DNA from: Novosphingobium sp.
GTDB taxonomy: Bacteria > Pseudomonadota > Alphaproteobacteria > Sphingomonadales > Sphingomonadaceae
Direction of reading: 5' to 3'
Assembly: GCA_028697875.1 (NCBI GenBank)
Contig: JAQVEQ010000173.1
Coordinates: 1 to 5,913, forward strand
DNA: 5,913 bases
Shown here: positions 1 through 4,704 of the stretch, one piece after another
Position numbering within the stretch: position 1 is the first letter of the stretch
Layout of the letters: each line of letters starts with the position of its first letter
Notes under the pieces: model-generated
The model's database searches: none
Seen by the model: only the letters and a program-made list of their open reading frames with translations
Told to the model about the DNA's origin: nothing
Position numbers and translations under genes: made by a program

Positions 1-48
1 CGCTCCGGCCCCGAATACACCGTGATCTGTCCCATCGACCGCTCCTAA
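1..48 (+). CDS. 3' end of an unidentified gene (partial)
   Basis: Frame 1 is open from the window edge to a TAA at 46-48 and encodes RSGPEYTVICPIDRS. This is too short to recognise a family, and no function is assigned. It runs toward the integrase, and a hairpin that could terminate it begins at its stop codon. If real, it is the last cargo gene of the element whose integrase follows. An open frame of 15 codons can arise by chance, so the hairpin placed exactly at the stop is the main support. Confidence 0.35.
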   Translation, partial: RSGPEYTVICPIDRS

Positions 49-70
49 GTGCGCTCATAAGAGCGCGCTT
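47..70. terminator. Hairpin between convergent genes
   Basis: The arms AAGTGCGCTC (47-56) and GAGCGCGCTT (61-70) pair over 10 bp with one G-T wobble around an ATAA loop. The hairpin begins inside the stop codon of the left partial gene and lies 12 bp past the integrase stop, so it could serve both convergent genes. The A/T outer stem with AAAA at 71-74 gives a short U run for minus-strand transcripts and only CTT on the plus strand. The position is convincing; the U tracts are weak. Confidence 0.5.
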
Positions 71-82
71 AAAACCGGTCGT

Positions 83-1264
83 TCACCTCCCGCGCAAGGC
101 GGGACCCACCGGATGGGTACGCATCTTGCGCCGTTGAGGGAGGTATTGCGCGGCATTGTACGCGGCCCGAACTTGGTCGCGTTCATCATGGGCCAACTGG
201 CGCTCAATCCAATCAGACTCGAACTTGCCAGACTCGTTCAGAAGGGTTGAACCGGTGCCCCTGAAGCCGTGGACCGTGGCCTTGCTGTGATAGCCGAGGC
301 GATAGAGGGCATATAGCATCGTGTTCTCGCTAATGACGCCCTTGCGTGTGCCCGGAAAGAGGAACGGCCCCGGAATGTTCCTAGCCCTCAATTCCCTCAG
401 TAATGCCGCCACCTGAGGGGCGAGGGGGACAAGGTGTTCCGAGCGCATTTTCATTCTGGCGGCTGGAATACGCCAGAGCGGTTCATCACTATCTAAGCGT
501 TCGAACTCAGACCATTCGGCGAAGCGCGTCTCATTCGTTCGAACAAGCGTGTAAATCGTCAGCAAGAGGGCTGTTTTGGTCAGTGGTTCAAGGGGTTCAT
601 CGTCCAGCTTGCCGAAGAACTCTGGCAGTTGGCTGGCTGGCAGGCTTCGGTGATGCTTGACGGGCGGACGGCTCTTTAGTGCATCAACTATGTCTCTGGA
701 CGGATCGCGTTCGGCTATCCCTAGCGCAACGGCATAGCGGAAAATCTCGCCAATGTGGTTGTTGAGGCGGCGGGCAATATCGATTGATCCCCGCGCTTCC
801 ACTTTGCGGATGGTGTCCAAAATGTCGAAGCATTCGATTTTGCTGATCGGCATTTTGCCGATCTCAGGGAAAACGTCCGCCTCAATACGACGCAATACAA
901 AATCCGAATACCTATCTGTCCACTTGGCCTTCCGGCTCTCATGCCATTCGCGCGTCACGGTTTCGAAGTTGTTTGCCGCTGCAACCGCAGCTTGCCGCTT
1001 TGCCATCCGACGCGCTTGGCTCGGATCGATTCCTTGCGCCAATTGCGCTTTTGCATCATCGCGCCAAGTGCGTGCGGCAGCCAAACCAACCGTGGGATAA
1101 GCCCCGCCAGAGATGGTCTTTTGTTTTCGCTCATACCGATAGGCCAAGCGCCAAAGCTTGGAGCCGTTCGGGTTGACCATGAGATTCAGACCGCCGCCAT
1201 CAGCCCTTTTGTAAGGCTTTGCCTGCGGTTTGAGGGCGCGAATTGCTGTATCTGTCAATGCCAT
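83..1264 (-). CDS. int: P4-type tyrosine recombinase / integrase
   Basis: This is a 393-residue site-specific integrase of the P4/CP4-57 family, which inserts and excises genomic islands at tRNA genes. The N-terminal DUF4102-type arm-binding domain covers about residues 1-90, with ADGGGLNLMVNPNGSKLW and a YPTVGLAAAR-type segment. A SAM-like core-binding domain covers about 95-190 and the catalytic domain about 205-380. The full tyrosine recombinase set is visible: R242 (VRTNETR), K272, H332 and R335 (HGFR), H359 (QLAH) and nucleophile Y369 (AAYN). The C-terminal end, after RRKM, lacks the WADYL-like tail usual in this family; neither alternative frame restores it. The start ATG gives the standard MALTDTAIRALKP opening, but no good Shine-Dalgarno precedes it. 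The gene starts 176 bp from the 3' end of tRNA-Gln, the likely target. Base composition and codon use are less GC-biased than in the genes from 1574 onward, consistent with transfer. Confidence 0.95.
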   Translation of the reverse strand: MALTDTAIRALKPQAKPYKRADGGGLNLMVNPNGSKLWRLAYRYERKQKTISGGAYPTVGLAAARTWRDDAKAQLAQGIDPSQARRMAKRQAAVAAANNFETVTREWHESRKAKWTDRYSDFVLRRIEADVFPEIGKMPISKIECFDILDTIRKVEARGSIDIARRLNNHIGEIFRYAVALGIAERDPSRDIVDALKSRPPVKHHRSLPASQLPEFFGKLDDEPLEPLTKTALLLTIYTLVRTNETRFAEWSEFERLDSDEPLWRIPAARMKMRSEHLVPLAPQVAALLRELRARNIPGPFLFPGTRKGVISENTMLYALYRLGYHSKATVHGFRGTGSTLLNESGKFESDWIERQLAHDERDQVRAAYNAAQYLPQRRKMRTHPVGPALRGR

Positions 1265-1275
1265 GAATCTCAGCC

Positions 1276-1314
1276 TACCAACACCATCAGCAGCATACCA
1301 ACCGATTTACCAAC
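1276..1314. repeat. Three TACCAAC heptamer direct repeats
   Basis: TACCAAC occurs at 1276-1282, 1296-1302 and 1308-1314 (GTTGGTA on the strand that reads into int), at offsets of 20 and 12 bp. They sit immediately upstream of the integrase. They could be sites for integrase, excisionase or a repressor; nothing in the sequence decides this. Confidence 0.4.
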
Positions 1315-1321
1315 AATCTGT

Positions 1322-1356
1322 TGAGATGCTGTGAGATCGAATGAGATGGCAAGAGA
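1322..1356. repeat. TGAGAT decamer array, integrase-proximal
   Basis: TGAGAT begins at 1322, 1332 and 1342, exactly 10 bp apart, and a degenerate AGAGA unit follows at 1353. The spacing is about one helical turn, so all copies would face the same side of the DNA. Together with a second phased cluster nearer the tRNA, this resembles the arm-type or excisionase sites of tyrosine-recombinase attachment regions. The repeats are seen directly; the role is inferred. Confidence 0.6.
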
Positions 1357-1362
1357 AACGCA

Positions 1363-1407
1363 AAACCCCACAAAAATGGCTCAATTTGGCCAAATTTTGT
1401 GGGGTTT
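1363..1407. repeat. Perfect 13-bp inverted repeat with central palindrome
   Basis: AAACCCCACAAAA (1363-1375) and TTTTGTGGGGTTT (1395-1407) are exact complements separated by 19 bp. The spacer contains the palindrome TTTGGCCAAA (1385-1394). It lies between the two TGAG arrays. It may be an operator, a recombination site or a stem-loop in the transcript leaving tRNA-Gln. As a terminator for tRNA-Gln it would be unusual, being long-armed with only TTTT after the right arm on the minus strand. Confidence 0.6.
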
Positions 1408-1432
1408 GAGCCGGCATGAGAAGCCGTGAGAT
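1407..1432. repeat. TGAG decamer array, tRNA-proximal
   Basis: TGAGCC at 1407, TGAGAA at 1417 and TGAGAT at 1427 repeat at exactly 10 bp. Only TGAG is invariant, so this cluster is more degenerate than the one at 1322. The orientation is the same, and the 13-bp inverted repeat ends at its first base. The last unit is also part of the 11-bp inverted repeat arm at 1427-1437. Confidence 0.5.
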
Positions 1433-1440
1433 TCATGTGT

Positions 1441-1485
1441 TGGCTGGGGCGGCAGGATTCGAACCTGCGAATGCCGGTACCAAAA
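1441..1485. other. Probable attachment site in the tRNA-Gln 3' half
   Basis: P4-type integrases recombine within tRNA 3' halves, between anticodon loop and CCA, and the element regenerates that half. Here the integrase lies just beyond the tRNA 3' end, so the element-chromosome junction should be in this interval, with the island extending left. The matching partial tRNA copy at the other end is not in the window, so the exact core cannot be fixed. Confidence 0.5.
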
Positions 1486-1515
1486 ACCGGTGCCTTACCA
1501 CTTGGCGACGCCCCA
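1441..1515 (-). tRNA. tRNA-Gln (UUG), with encoded CCA
   Basis: Read on the minus strand, the 7-bp acceptor stem TGGGGCG (1515-1509) pairs with CGCCCCA (1451-1445), followed by discriminator G (1444) and genomically encoded CCA (1443-1441). The anticodon stem is CCGGT/ACCGG with loop TTTTGGT, giving anticodon TTG. The T arm is GCAGG-TTCGAAT-CCTGC. The gene closely resembles bacterial tRNA-Gln and is complete, so insertion of the neighbouring element has preserved it, as is usual for integrases that target a tRNA 3' half. Confidence 0.97.
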
Positions 1516-1528
1516 GCAGCCGGGCGCC

Positions 1529-1534
1529 TCTATA
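1529..1534 (-). promoter_or_regulatory. Possible -10 box of tRNA-Gln
   Basis: TATAGA on the minus strand ends 13 nt before the mature tRNA 5' end, which would place transcription start about 6-7 nt upstream of it. This A/T hexamer stands out in a GC-rich gap. No convincing -35 element is found 16-18 bp further up, so the call rests on the -10 match and its position. Confidence 0.4.
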
Positions 1535-1573
1535 GCGGGCGCGCCGGTGAAGGGAAGGGGTGAATGGCCTCTT

Positions 1574-2431
1574 TTACTTCGCTTTCAGCAGAGCCGGGTC
1601 GAGTGCGTCGAAATCGCTGGCAGCGTGGCGTTCGGCCAGGCCATCCTGGCGGTTGACGAGGCTGCCGCGGATCGCGCCGGGGCGCTGGCCGATCTCGCGC
1701 ACCCAGCGGCCGACGTTTTCGTATTCGTGGAGCGAAAGGAACTTAGCCCCGTTGTCGTAGGCCTCGCCGCGATAGACGATCCCGAGCCAGGGAAAGGCCG
1801 CGATATCGGCGATGGTGTAATCGTCGCCGGCAAGGAAGCGCGTCCTGGCCAGCTGCCGGTCGGCGACGTCGAACAGGCGCTTCACTTCCATCGCGTACCG
1901 GTCGATAGCATATTCGATCTTCTCCGGCGCATAGGCGTAGAAGTGGCCGAAGCCGCCGCCGATATACGGCGCGGAACTCATCTGCCACATCAGCCAGCTG
2001 AACGTCTCGGCCCGGCCCTTGGGATCGGGCGGGAGGAGGAAGTCGAACTTTTCGGCAAGATGCAGCAGGATCGCGCCCGATTCGAACACGCGGAAGGGTT
2101 CGGGGCCCGAACGGTCGACCAGCGCGGGGATCTTCGAATTGGGATTGATATCGACGAAGCCCGACCAGAACTGCTGGCTTTCCATGATGTTGATCGTCCA
2201 GGCGTCGTATTCCGCGTCCGCGAAGCCTGCCTCCAGCAGTTCCTCGAACATGATCGTCACCTTCTGCCCGTTGGGCGTGCCGAGCGAATAGAGCTGGAAG
2301 GGATGGCGACCGACGGGCAGCTCCCGCTCTTCGCGCGGGCCGGCGGTCGGGCGGTTGATCCCGGCAAAGCGTCCGCCGTTCTGCTTGTCCCAGGTCCAGA
2401 CCTCGGGCGGGGTATAAGGTGCGTCGGCCAT
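1574..2431 (-). CDS. yghU: YghU-type glutathione S-transferase / disulfide-bond oxidoreductase
   Basis: A 285-residue cytosolic enzyme of the Nu-class YghU/YfcG group, which uses glutathione to reduce disulfides and organic hydroperoxides. It resembles E. coli YghU (288 aa) along its whole length: the N-terminal WTWDK and INRP segments, SLGTPNGQKVTIM (about 49-61) in the thioredoxin-like domain, NPNSKIPAL (about 96-104) with the cis-proline, VFESGAILLHLAEK with the glutathione-binding E-S pair at 117-118, then the helical domain with GGGFGHFY and GDDYTIADIAAFPW. The C-terminal ERHAASDFDALD also matches. The frame continues 10 codons upstream to an ATG at 2461, but ATG 2431 gives the YghU-like N-terminus and has AGGAGA 9 nt before it. 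It reads toward tRNA-Gln and lies 104 bp downstream of ilvE on the same strand. Confidence 0.94.
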   Translation of the reverse strand: MADAPYTPPEVWTWDKQNGGRFAGINRPTAGPREERELPVGRHPFQLYSLGTPNGQKVTIMFEELLEAGFADAEYDAWTINIMESQQFWSGFVDINPNSKIPALVDRSGPEPFRVFESGAILLHLAEKFDFLLPPDPKGRAETFSWLMWQMSSAPYIGGGFGHFYAYAPEKIEYAIDRYAMEVKRLFDVADRQLARTRFLAGDDYTIADIAAFPWLGIVYRGEAYDNGAKFLSLHEYENVGRWVREIGQRPGAIRGSLVNRQDGLAERHAASDFDALDPALLKAK

Positions 2432-2440
2432 GTCTGCATC

Positions 2441-2446
2441 TCTCCT
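2441..2446 (-). promoter_or_regulatory. Ribosome binding site deciding the yghU start
   Basis: AGGAGA on the minus strand lies 9 nt upstream of ATG 2431. It falls inside the N-terminal extension that a start at 2461 would imply, which favours the shorter protein. Confidence 0.6.
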
Positions 2447-2481
2447 GCGCGGTATTTTCACGGTTTACCGCGCAAGGATGG

Positions 2482-2499
2482 CCCGGGCGCCGGCCCGGG
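2482..2499. terminator. GC-rich hairpin between ilvE and yghU
   Basis: CCCGGGC (2482-2488) and GCCCGGG (2493-2499) form a perfect 7-bp stem with a GCCG loop. It lies about 37 bp past the ilvE stop and 50 bp before yghU. No U tract follows on the minus strand, so it may be a weak terminator, a processing or stability hairpin, or part of a GC-rich extragenic repeat. Confidence 0.35.
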
Positions 2500-2535
2500 G
2501 CAAGCGAGCAGTGCTTGGCCCGGATTCAGGGCAGC

Positions 2536-3636
2536 TTAAAACCCCAGCTTCATCACCCAGCCGTGCTTGTCCTCGATCGTGCCGCGCTGGATGCCGACCA
2601 GCCTGTCGCGGAACTTCTGCGTCAGCTGGCCGGGGCCGCCCGAACCGATCACGATCTCGCCATCGTGGTCGGCCAGCGTGCCGACCGGGGTGACGACCGC
2701 GGCCGTGCCGCAGGCGAAGGCTTCGACCAGCTTGCCGCTCGCCGCGTCGGCCTGCCACTGCTGGAGGCTGTAGCGTTCCTCGTGCACGTCCAGCCCTTCG
2801 TCCCGGGCCAGCGTCAACAGGCTGTTGCGGGTGATGCCGGGCAGGATCGTGCCGGTCAGCGGGGGGGTGACGATGCGCCCGTCGGCGAAGACGAAGAACA
2901 GGTTCATCCCGCCCAGTTCCTCGACCCACTTGTGCTCTTCGGCGTCGAGGAACACGACCTGGTCGTGCCCGTGTTCGATCGCTTCGGCCTGGGGGACGAG
3001 GCTGGCGGCATAGTTGCCGCCGCATTTGGCCGCACCAGTGCCGCCGAGCGCCGCGCGCGAATGTTCGCGGCAGACCCAGATCGAAACGGTGGTGGCGTTG
3101 GACTTGAAATAGTTACCCGCCGGGCTCGCGATGACGAGGTACTTGTACTTCTTCGCCGGACGGACGCCGAGGAACGGTTCCGACGCGATCATGAAGGGCC
3201 GCAGGTAAAGCGAGCCGCCTTCGACGGTGGGGTACCAGTCGCGGTCGGTGTCGACCAGCAGGCGGCACGATTCGATAAAGACCTCTTCCGGGATTTCCGG
3301 CATGGCGAGGCGCCGGGCCGAGGCGTTGAAACGCGCGGCGTTGGCGTCGGGCCGGAACATTGCCAGCCCGCCATCGGCCTGCTTGTAGGCTTTGAGGCCT
3401 TCGAACACTTCCTGCGCATAGTGGAGGACGGCAGTGGCCGGGTCGAGGCTCAGCGGCCCATAGGGGCGGACCGTCGCGTCGTGCCAGCCCTTGCCATCTT
3501 CCCAGTCGATCGTGACCATGTGGTCGGAGAAGACCGAACCGAACCCCGGATTGGCGAGCGCCGCTACCCGTGCCGCCGCATCGGTCGGCGCGGGGTGGGG
3601 AAGGCGTTCGAATGTAATGCCCGGATTGTCGGCCAT
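2536..3636 (-). CDS. ilvE: Branched-chain amino acid aminotransferase
   Basis: A 366-residue fold-type IV PLP enzyme that interconverts Ile, Leu and Val with their 2-oxo acids using 2-oxoglutarate/glutamate, the last step of branched-chain amino acid synthesis, in the cytosol. The length and the motifs QEVFEGLKAYK (about 75-85), YLRPFMIAS (144-152) and GVRPAKKYKYLV place it in the longer IlvE group that resembles eukaryotic BCATs. The PLP lysine is K204 in GAAKCGGNYAAS. EELGGMNLFF (239-248) carries the glutamate that contacts the PLP ring nitrogen, and TGTILPGITR (261-270) and ACGTAAVVTPVG (308-319) form the cofactor-phosphate and substrate regions. Nothing is missing. ATG 3636 has only AGAGG 11 nt upstream, a modest ribosome site. 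A small ORF with hairpins lies upstream on the same strand and could be part of its leader. Confidence 0.96.
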   Translation of the reverse strand: MADNPGITFERLPHPAPTDAAARVAALANPGFGSVFSDHMVTIDWEDGKGWHDATVRPYGPLSLDPATAVLHYAQEVFEGLKAYKQADGGLAMFRPDANAARFNASARRLAMPEIPEEVFIESCRLLVDTDRDWYPTVEGGSLYLRPFMIASEPFLGVRPAKKYKYLVIASPAGNYFKSNATTVSIWVCREHSRAALGGTGAAKCGGNYAASLVPQAEAIEHGHDQVVFLDAEEHKWVEELGGMNLFFVFADGRIVTPPLTGTILPGITRNSLLTLARDEGLDVHEERYSLQQWQADAASGKLVEAFACGTAAVVTPVGTLADHDGEIVIGSGGPGQLTQKFRDRLVGIQRGTIEDKHGWVMKLGF

Positions 3637-3738
3637 GGGTGGTGGAACCTCTCATTATTCAGACGCGCGCGGGTAAGCCCATGCGCCGCTTCGCGCAAGG
3701 GGGAAGCGTGAGAGGTTCGCGATAGCGGATTTGCGTTG

Positions 3739-3762
3739 GCGGAAATGAGAGCGGAAATGAGA
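3739..3762. repeat. Tandem 12-bp duplication
   Basis: GCGGAAATGAGA occurs twice in immediate succession (3739-3750 and 3751-3762). On the minus strand it reads as a pyrimidine-rich segment just after the terminator-like hairpin, where it extends the T-rich tail. It is probably a replication-slippage duplication. Confidence 0.6.
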
Positions 3763-3797
3763 AAGGCCGCCCCGGCCCGTCCCGGGAGCGGCCTTTC
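3761..3797 (-). terminator. Intrinsic terminator-like hairpin upstream of ilvE
   Basis: GAAAGGCCGC (3761-3770) and GCGGCCTTTC (3788-3797) form a perfect 10-bp outer stem. An inner CCCGG/CCGGG stem (3771-3775/3782-3786) extends it, with one unpaired A. On the minus strand the hairpin is followed by the pyrimidine-rich TCATTTCCGCTCTCATTTCC; on the plus strand by GCATGG. The minus-strand reading is therefore favoured, ending the small ORF transcript 125 bp before ilvE, or acting as an attenuator. The U content is imperfect. Confidence 0.6.
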
Positions 3798-3805
3798 GCA
3801 TGGTC

Positions 3806-3825
3806 AGCGGCCAGGAAGTGCCGCT
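3806..3825 (-). other. Stem-loop downstream of the small ORF
   Basis: AGCGGC (3806-3811) and GCCGCT (3820-3825) form a perfect 6-bp stem with an 8-nt loop. It is the middle of three successive hairpins on the minus-strand transcript from the 18-codon ORF to the terminator. Confidence 0.45.
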
Positions 3826-3835
3826 CACGAAGCCT

Positions 3836-3864
3836 TTATCGCCAAGATGGAATGTTAGCGATAA
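3836..3864 (-). other. Stem-loop straddling the small ORF stop codon
   Basis: TTATCGC (3836-3842) and GCGATAA (3858-3864) are exact complements with a 15-nt loop. The 3858-3864 arm covers the last two sense codons (Tyr-Arg) of the small ORF, and its TAA stop opens the loop. A ribosome at the stop codon would keep this stem open, the geometry expected if translation controls downstream folding. Confidence 0.45.
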
Positions 3865-3911
3865 TGCTCCGCGCGGAACGTAGCCGACCTCTCTGCTGAA
3901 CCATGAGACAT
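3855..3911 (-). CDS. 18-residue small ORF with a perfect Shine-Dalgarno
   Basis: The ORF encodes MSHGSAERSATFRAEHYR. It is too short for family recognition and no function is assigned. The case for translation is its ribosome site: AAAGGAGGTGATCC ends 1 nt before the ATG, leaving 7 nt between AGGAGG and the start. The peptide is polar and basic, with 3 Arg and 2 His and no membrane segment, so it does not resemble a hydrophobic type I toxin. It has no Ile, Leu or Val codons, so it is not a classical ilv attenuation peptide. A hairpin covers its stop codon, followed by two more hairpins and then ilvE on the same strand. It could be a free small protein, a leader peptide or a chance ORF; the first two seem more likely. 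Confidence 0.5.
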   Translation of the reverse strand: MSHGSAERSATFRAEHYR

Positions 3912-3912
3912 C

Positions 3913-3926
3913 GGATCACCTCCTTT
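3913..3926 (-). promoter_or_regulatory. Full-length Shine-Dalgarno of the small ORF
   Basis: On the minus strand this reads AAAGGAGGTGATCC, complementary over all 14 nt to the usual alphaproteobacterial 16S rRNA 3' tail (GGATCACCTCCTTT). Matches this long are rare. The plus strand is identical to the 16S tail, but the flanking bases (CATC before, GCGC after) do not continue into 16S sequence, so it is not an rRNA fragment. Confidence 0.65.
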
Positions 3927-4058
3927 CGCGCTGTTTAGCCAAAGTCGCCGTTTTTTGCGGCTCGCCCGGGGTTTCACCGGACTTGAGTGCAATGTGATTC
4001 ATGATGCGGCGCAACACAAGTCTTGCATTGATTTTTTTTGACGTCAGAATTGCAGCTT
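3927..4058. other. Non-coding stretch with no assigned element
   Basis: This stretch separates the small ORF from the plus-strand terminator. It has an uninterrupted T8 run (4032-4039), TTTTTT at 3951-3956 flanked by short GCCG/GCGGC arms, and patches more AT-rich than the surrounding genes. It should contain the promoter of the small ORF on the minus strand, and possibly of a plus-strand RNA, but I see no convincing -35/-10 pair on either strand. Confidence 0.4.
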
Positions 4059-4091
4059 CGGGCCAGTTATCCACTGGCCCGTTTTATTTTG
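4059..4091 (+). terminator. Strong intrinsic terminator on the plus strand
   Basis: CGGGCCAGT (4059-4067) and ACTGGCCCG (4073-4081) form a perfect 9-bp stem with a TATCC loop, followed by TTTTATTTTG. It is the best intrinsic terminator in the window, and the U tract is on the plus strand only. No plus-strand gene precedes it; on the minus strand it lies 24 bp past the lipoprotein stop but lacks a U tract there. It implies plus-strand transcription from somewhere in 3640-4058. Confidence 0.7.
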
Positions 4092-4114
4092 TCCGGGAAG
4101 GGGATCTGGCCGCC

Positions 4115-4639
4115 CTAGCGGCAATCCTCGATCACGCGCGAGACTTCCGTCCAGCTCGGCAGATAGAGCGTGGCGAGACCGGACACTTCCACTGCGAAAC
4201 GGCCTTTCGAAAAGGCCATGGCGTCGAGCAACGGATCGCGGGCGCTCAGCGTGACTGCGACATCGCCGTCCGAAGGCGTGGCGTCGAGCAGGCGGGTCGC
4301 GGTTTCGGTCAGCACGCGCATCGGTACCGGGTCGGATACGGCCCCGGCGCGGACAAGGGTGATCCGCCCGGCCGCGCGTTCGCAGGCCAGCGTGAACACC
4401 GGGTCACCGCCGCCTGCGCCATAGGTCGCGGCACTGCGAGTCATCCCGCCCCGGTAGGACCAGTCGCCGGGCGTGCGCGGCGCATCCATCCAGTCGGCCG
4501 GCGCGGGCGGTGGCGGCGGGGCCGGTCGTGCCGCGGGTTTCGGCGCTGGTGCGGGCGGGGCCGCGGGCTGGGGTGCGCAGGCCGCGAGCGCGAGGAACGG
4601 GGCAAGTGCGAGAGCTGGGACAAGGCGCTTGAACGTCAT
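4115..4639 (-). CDS. Predicted lipoprotein of unknown function
   Basis: A 174-residue protein with a lipoprotein signal peptide: basic MTFKR, hydrophobic core at about 6-18, and lipobox LAAC with the lipidated cysteine at C21. A Pro/Ala-rich linker (about 22-48) follows, then a globular part of about 125 residues starting DWMDAPRTPGDWSY and ending WTEVSRVIEDCR. It is expected to be anchored in a membrane facing the periplasm. I do not recognise a characterised family; the arrangement is typical of sphingomonad-type hypothetical lipoproteins. The frame opens 12 codons earlier at a TTG (4675), but ATG 4639 places the signal peptide correctly. No good ribosome site precedes either start. It diverges from tlyA with a 65-bp gap that must hold both promoters. 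Confidence 0.8.
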   Translation of the reverse strand: MTFKRLVPALALAPFLALAACAPQPAAPPAPAPKPAARPAPPPPPAPADWMDAPRTPGDWSYRGGMTRSAATYGAGGGDPVFTLACERAAGRITLVRAGAVSDPVPMRVLTETATRLLDATPSDGDVAVTLSARDPLLDAMAFSKGRFAVEVSGLATLYLPSWTEVSRVIEDCR

Positions 4640-4704
4640 GGCCGCGATGATGGCGCGAAGCGGGTGCTGGCTCAAGAGGGCTATGTCGTCTATCGCCCTG
4701 TTTC

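Larger units (their letters stand above)
1262..1437. repeat. 11-bp inverted repeat spanning the int-tRNA gap
   Basis: CATGAATCTCA (1262-1272) and its exact complement TGAGATTCATG (1427-1437) are the two arms. The left arm contains the integrase start codon; the right arm ends 3 bp from the encoded CCA of tRNA-Gln. The right arm also contains the last unit of the TGAG decamer array, so one protein may recognise both. A binding site over the int start would suggest autoregulation, but that is inference. Confidence 0.55.

Noticed and set aside
71..79. AAAACCGGT shared with the tRNA-Gln anticodon arm (within 1480-1492), considered as a second attachment site
   Set aside because: Only 9 bp match, and the flanking T arm and acceptor sequence expected in an attachment duplication are absent.
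1490..2539. 349-codon plus-strand open frame
   Set aside because: It is antisense to yghU and overlaps the tRNA; yghU has full family similarity, and long antisense frames are expected in GC-rich genes.
2419..3711. 430-codon plus-strand open frame
   Set aside because: It is antisense to ilvE, whose motifs and PLP lysine are unmistakable; the translation has the Arg/Gly/Val/Asp-rich look of a shadow frame.
3745..3857. Plus-strand frame of about 37 codons beginning in the 12-bp repeat
   Set aside because: It runs straight through the terminator hairpin and has no recognisable features.
3913..3927. Possible 16S rRNA 3' end fragment on the plus strand
   Set aside because: Identity stops at the 15-nt tail; flanking bases do not match 16S, and on the other strand it is an ideally spaced ribosome site.
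4067..4075. TTATCCACT, one mismatch from a DnaA box
   Set aside because: It is a single copy within the loop and stem of the terminator hairpin, with no cluster of boxes or replication genes nearby.
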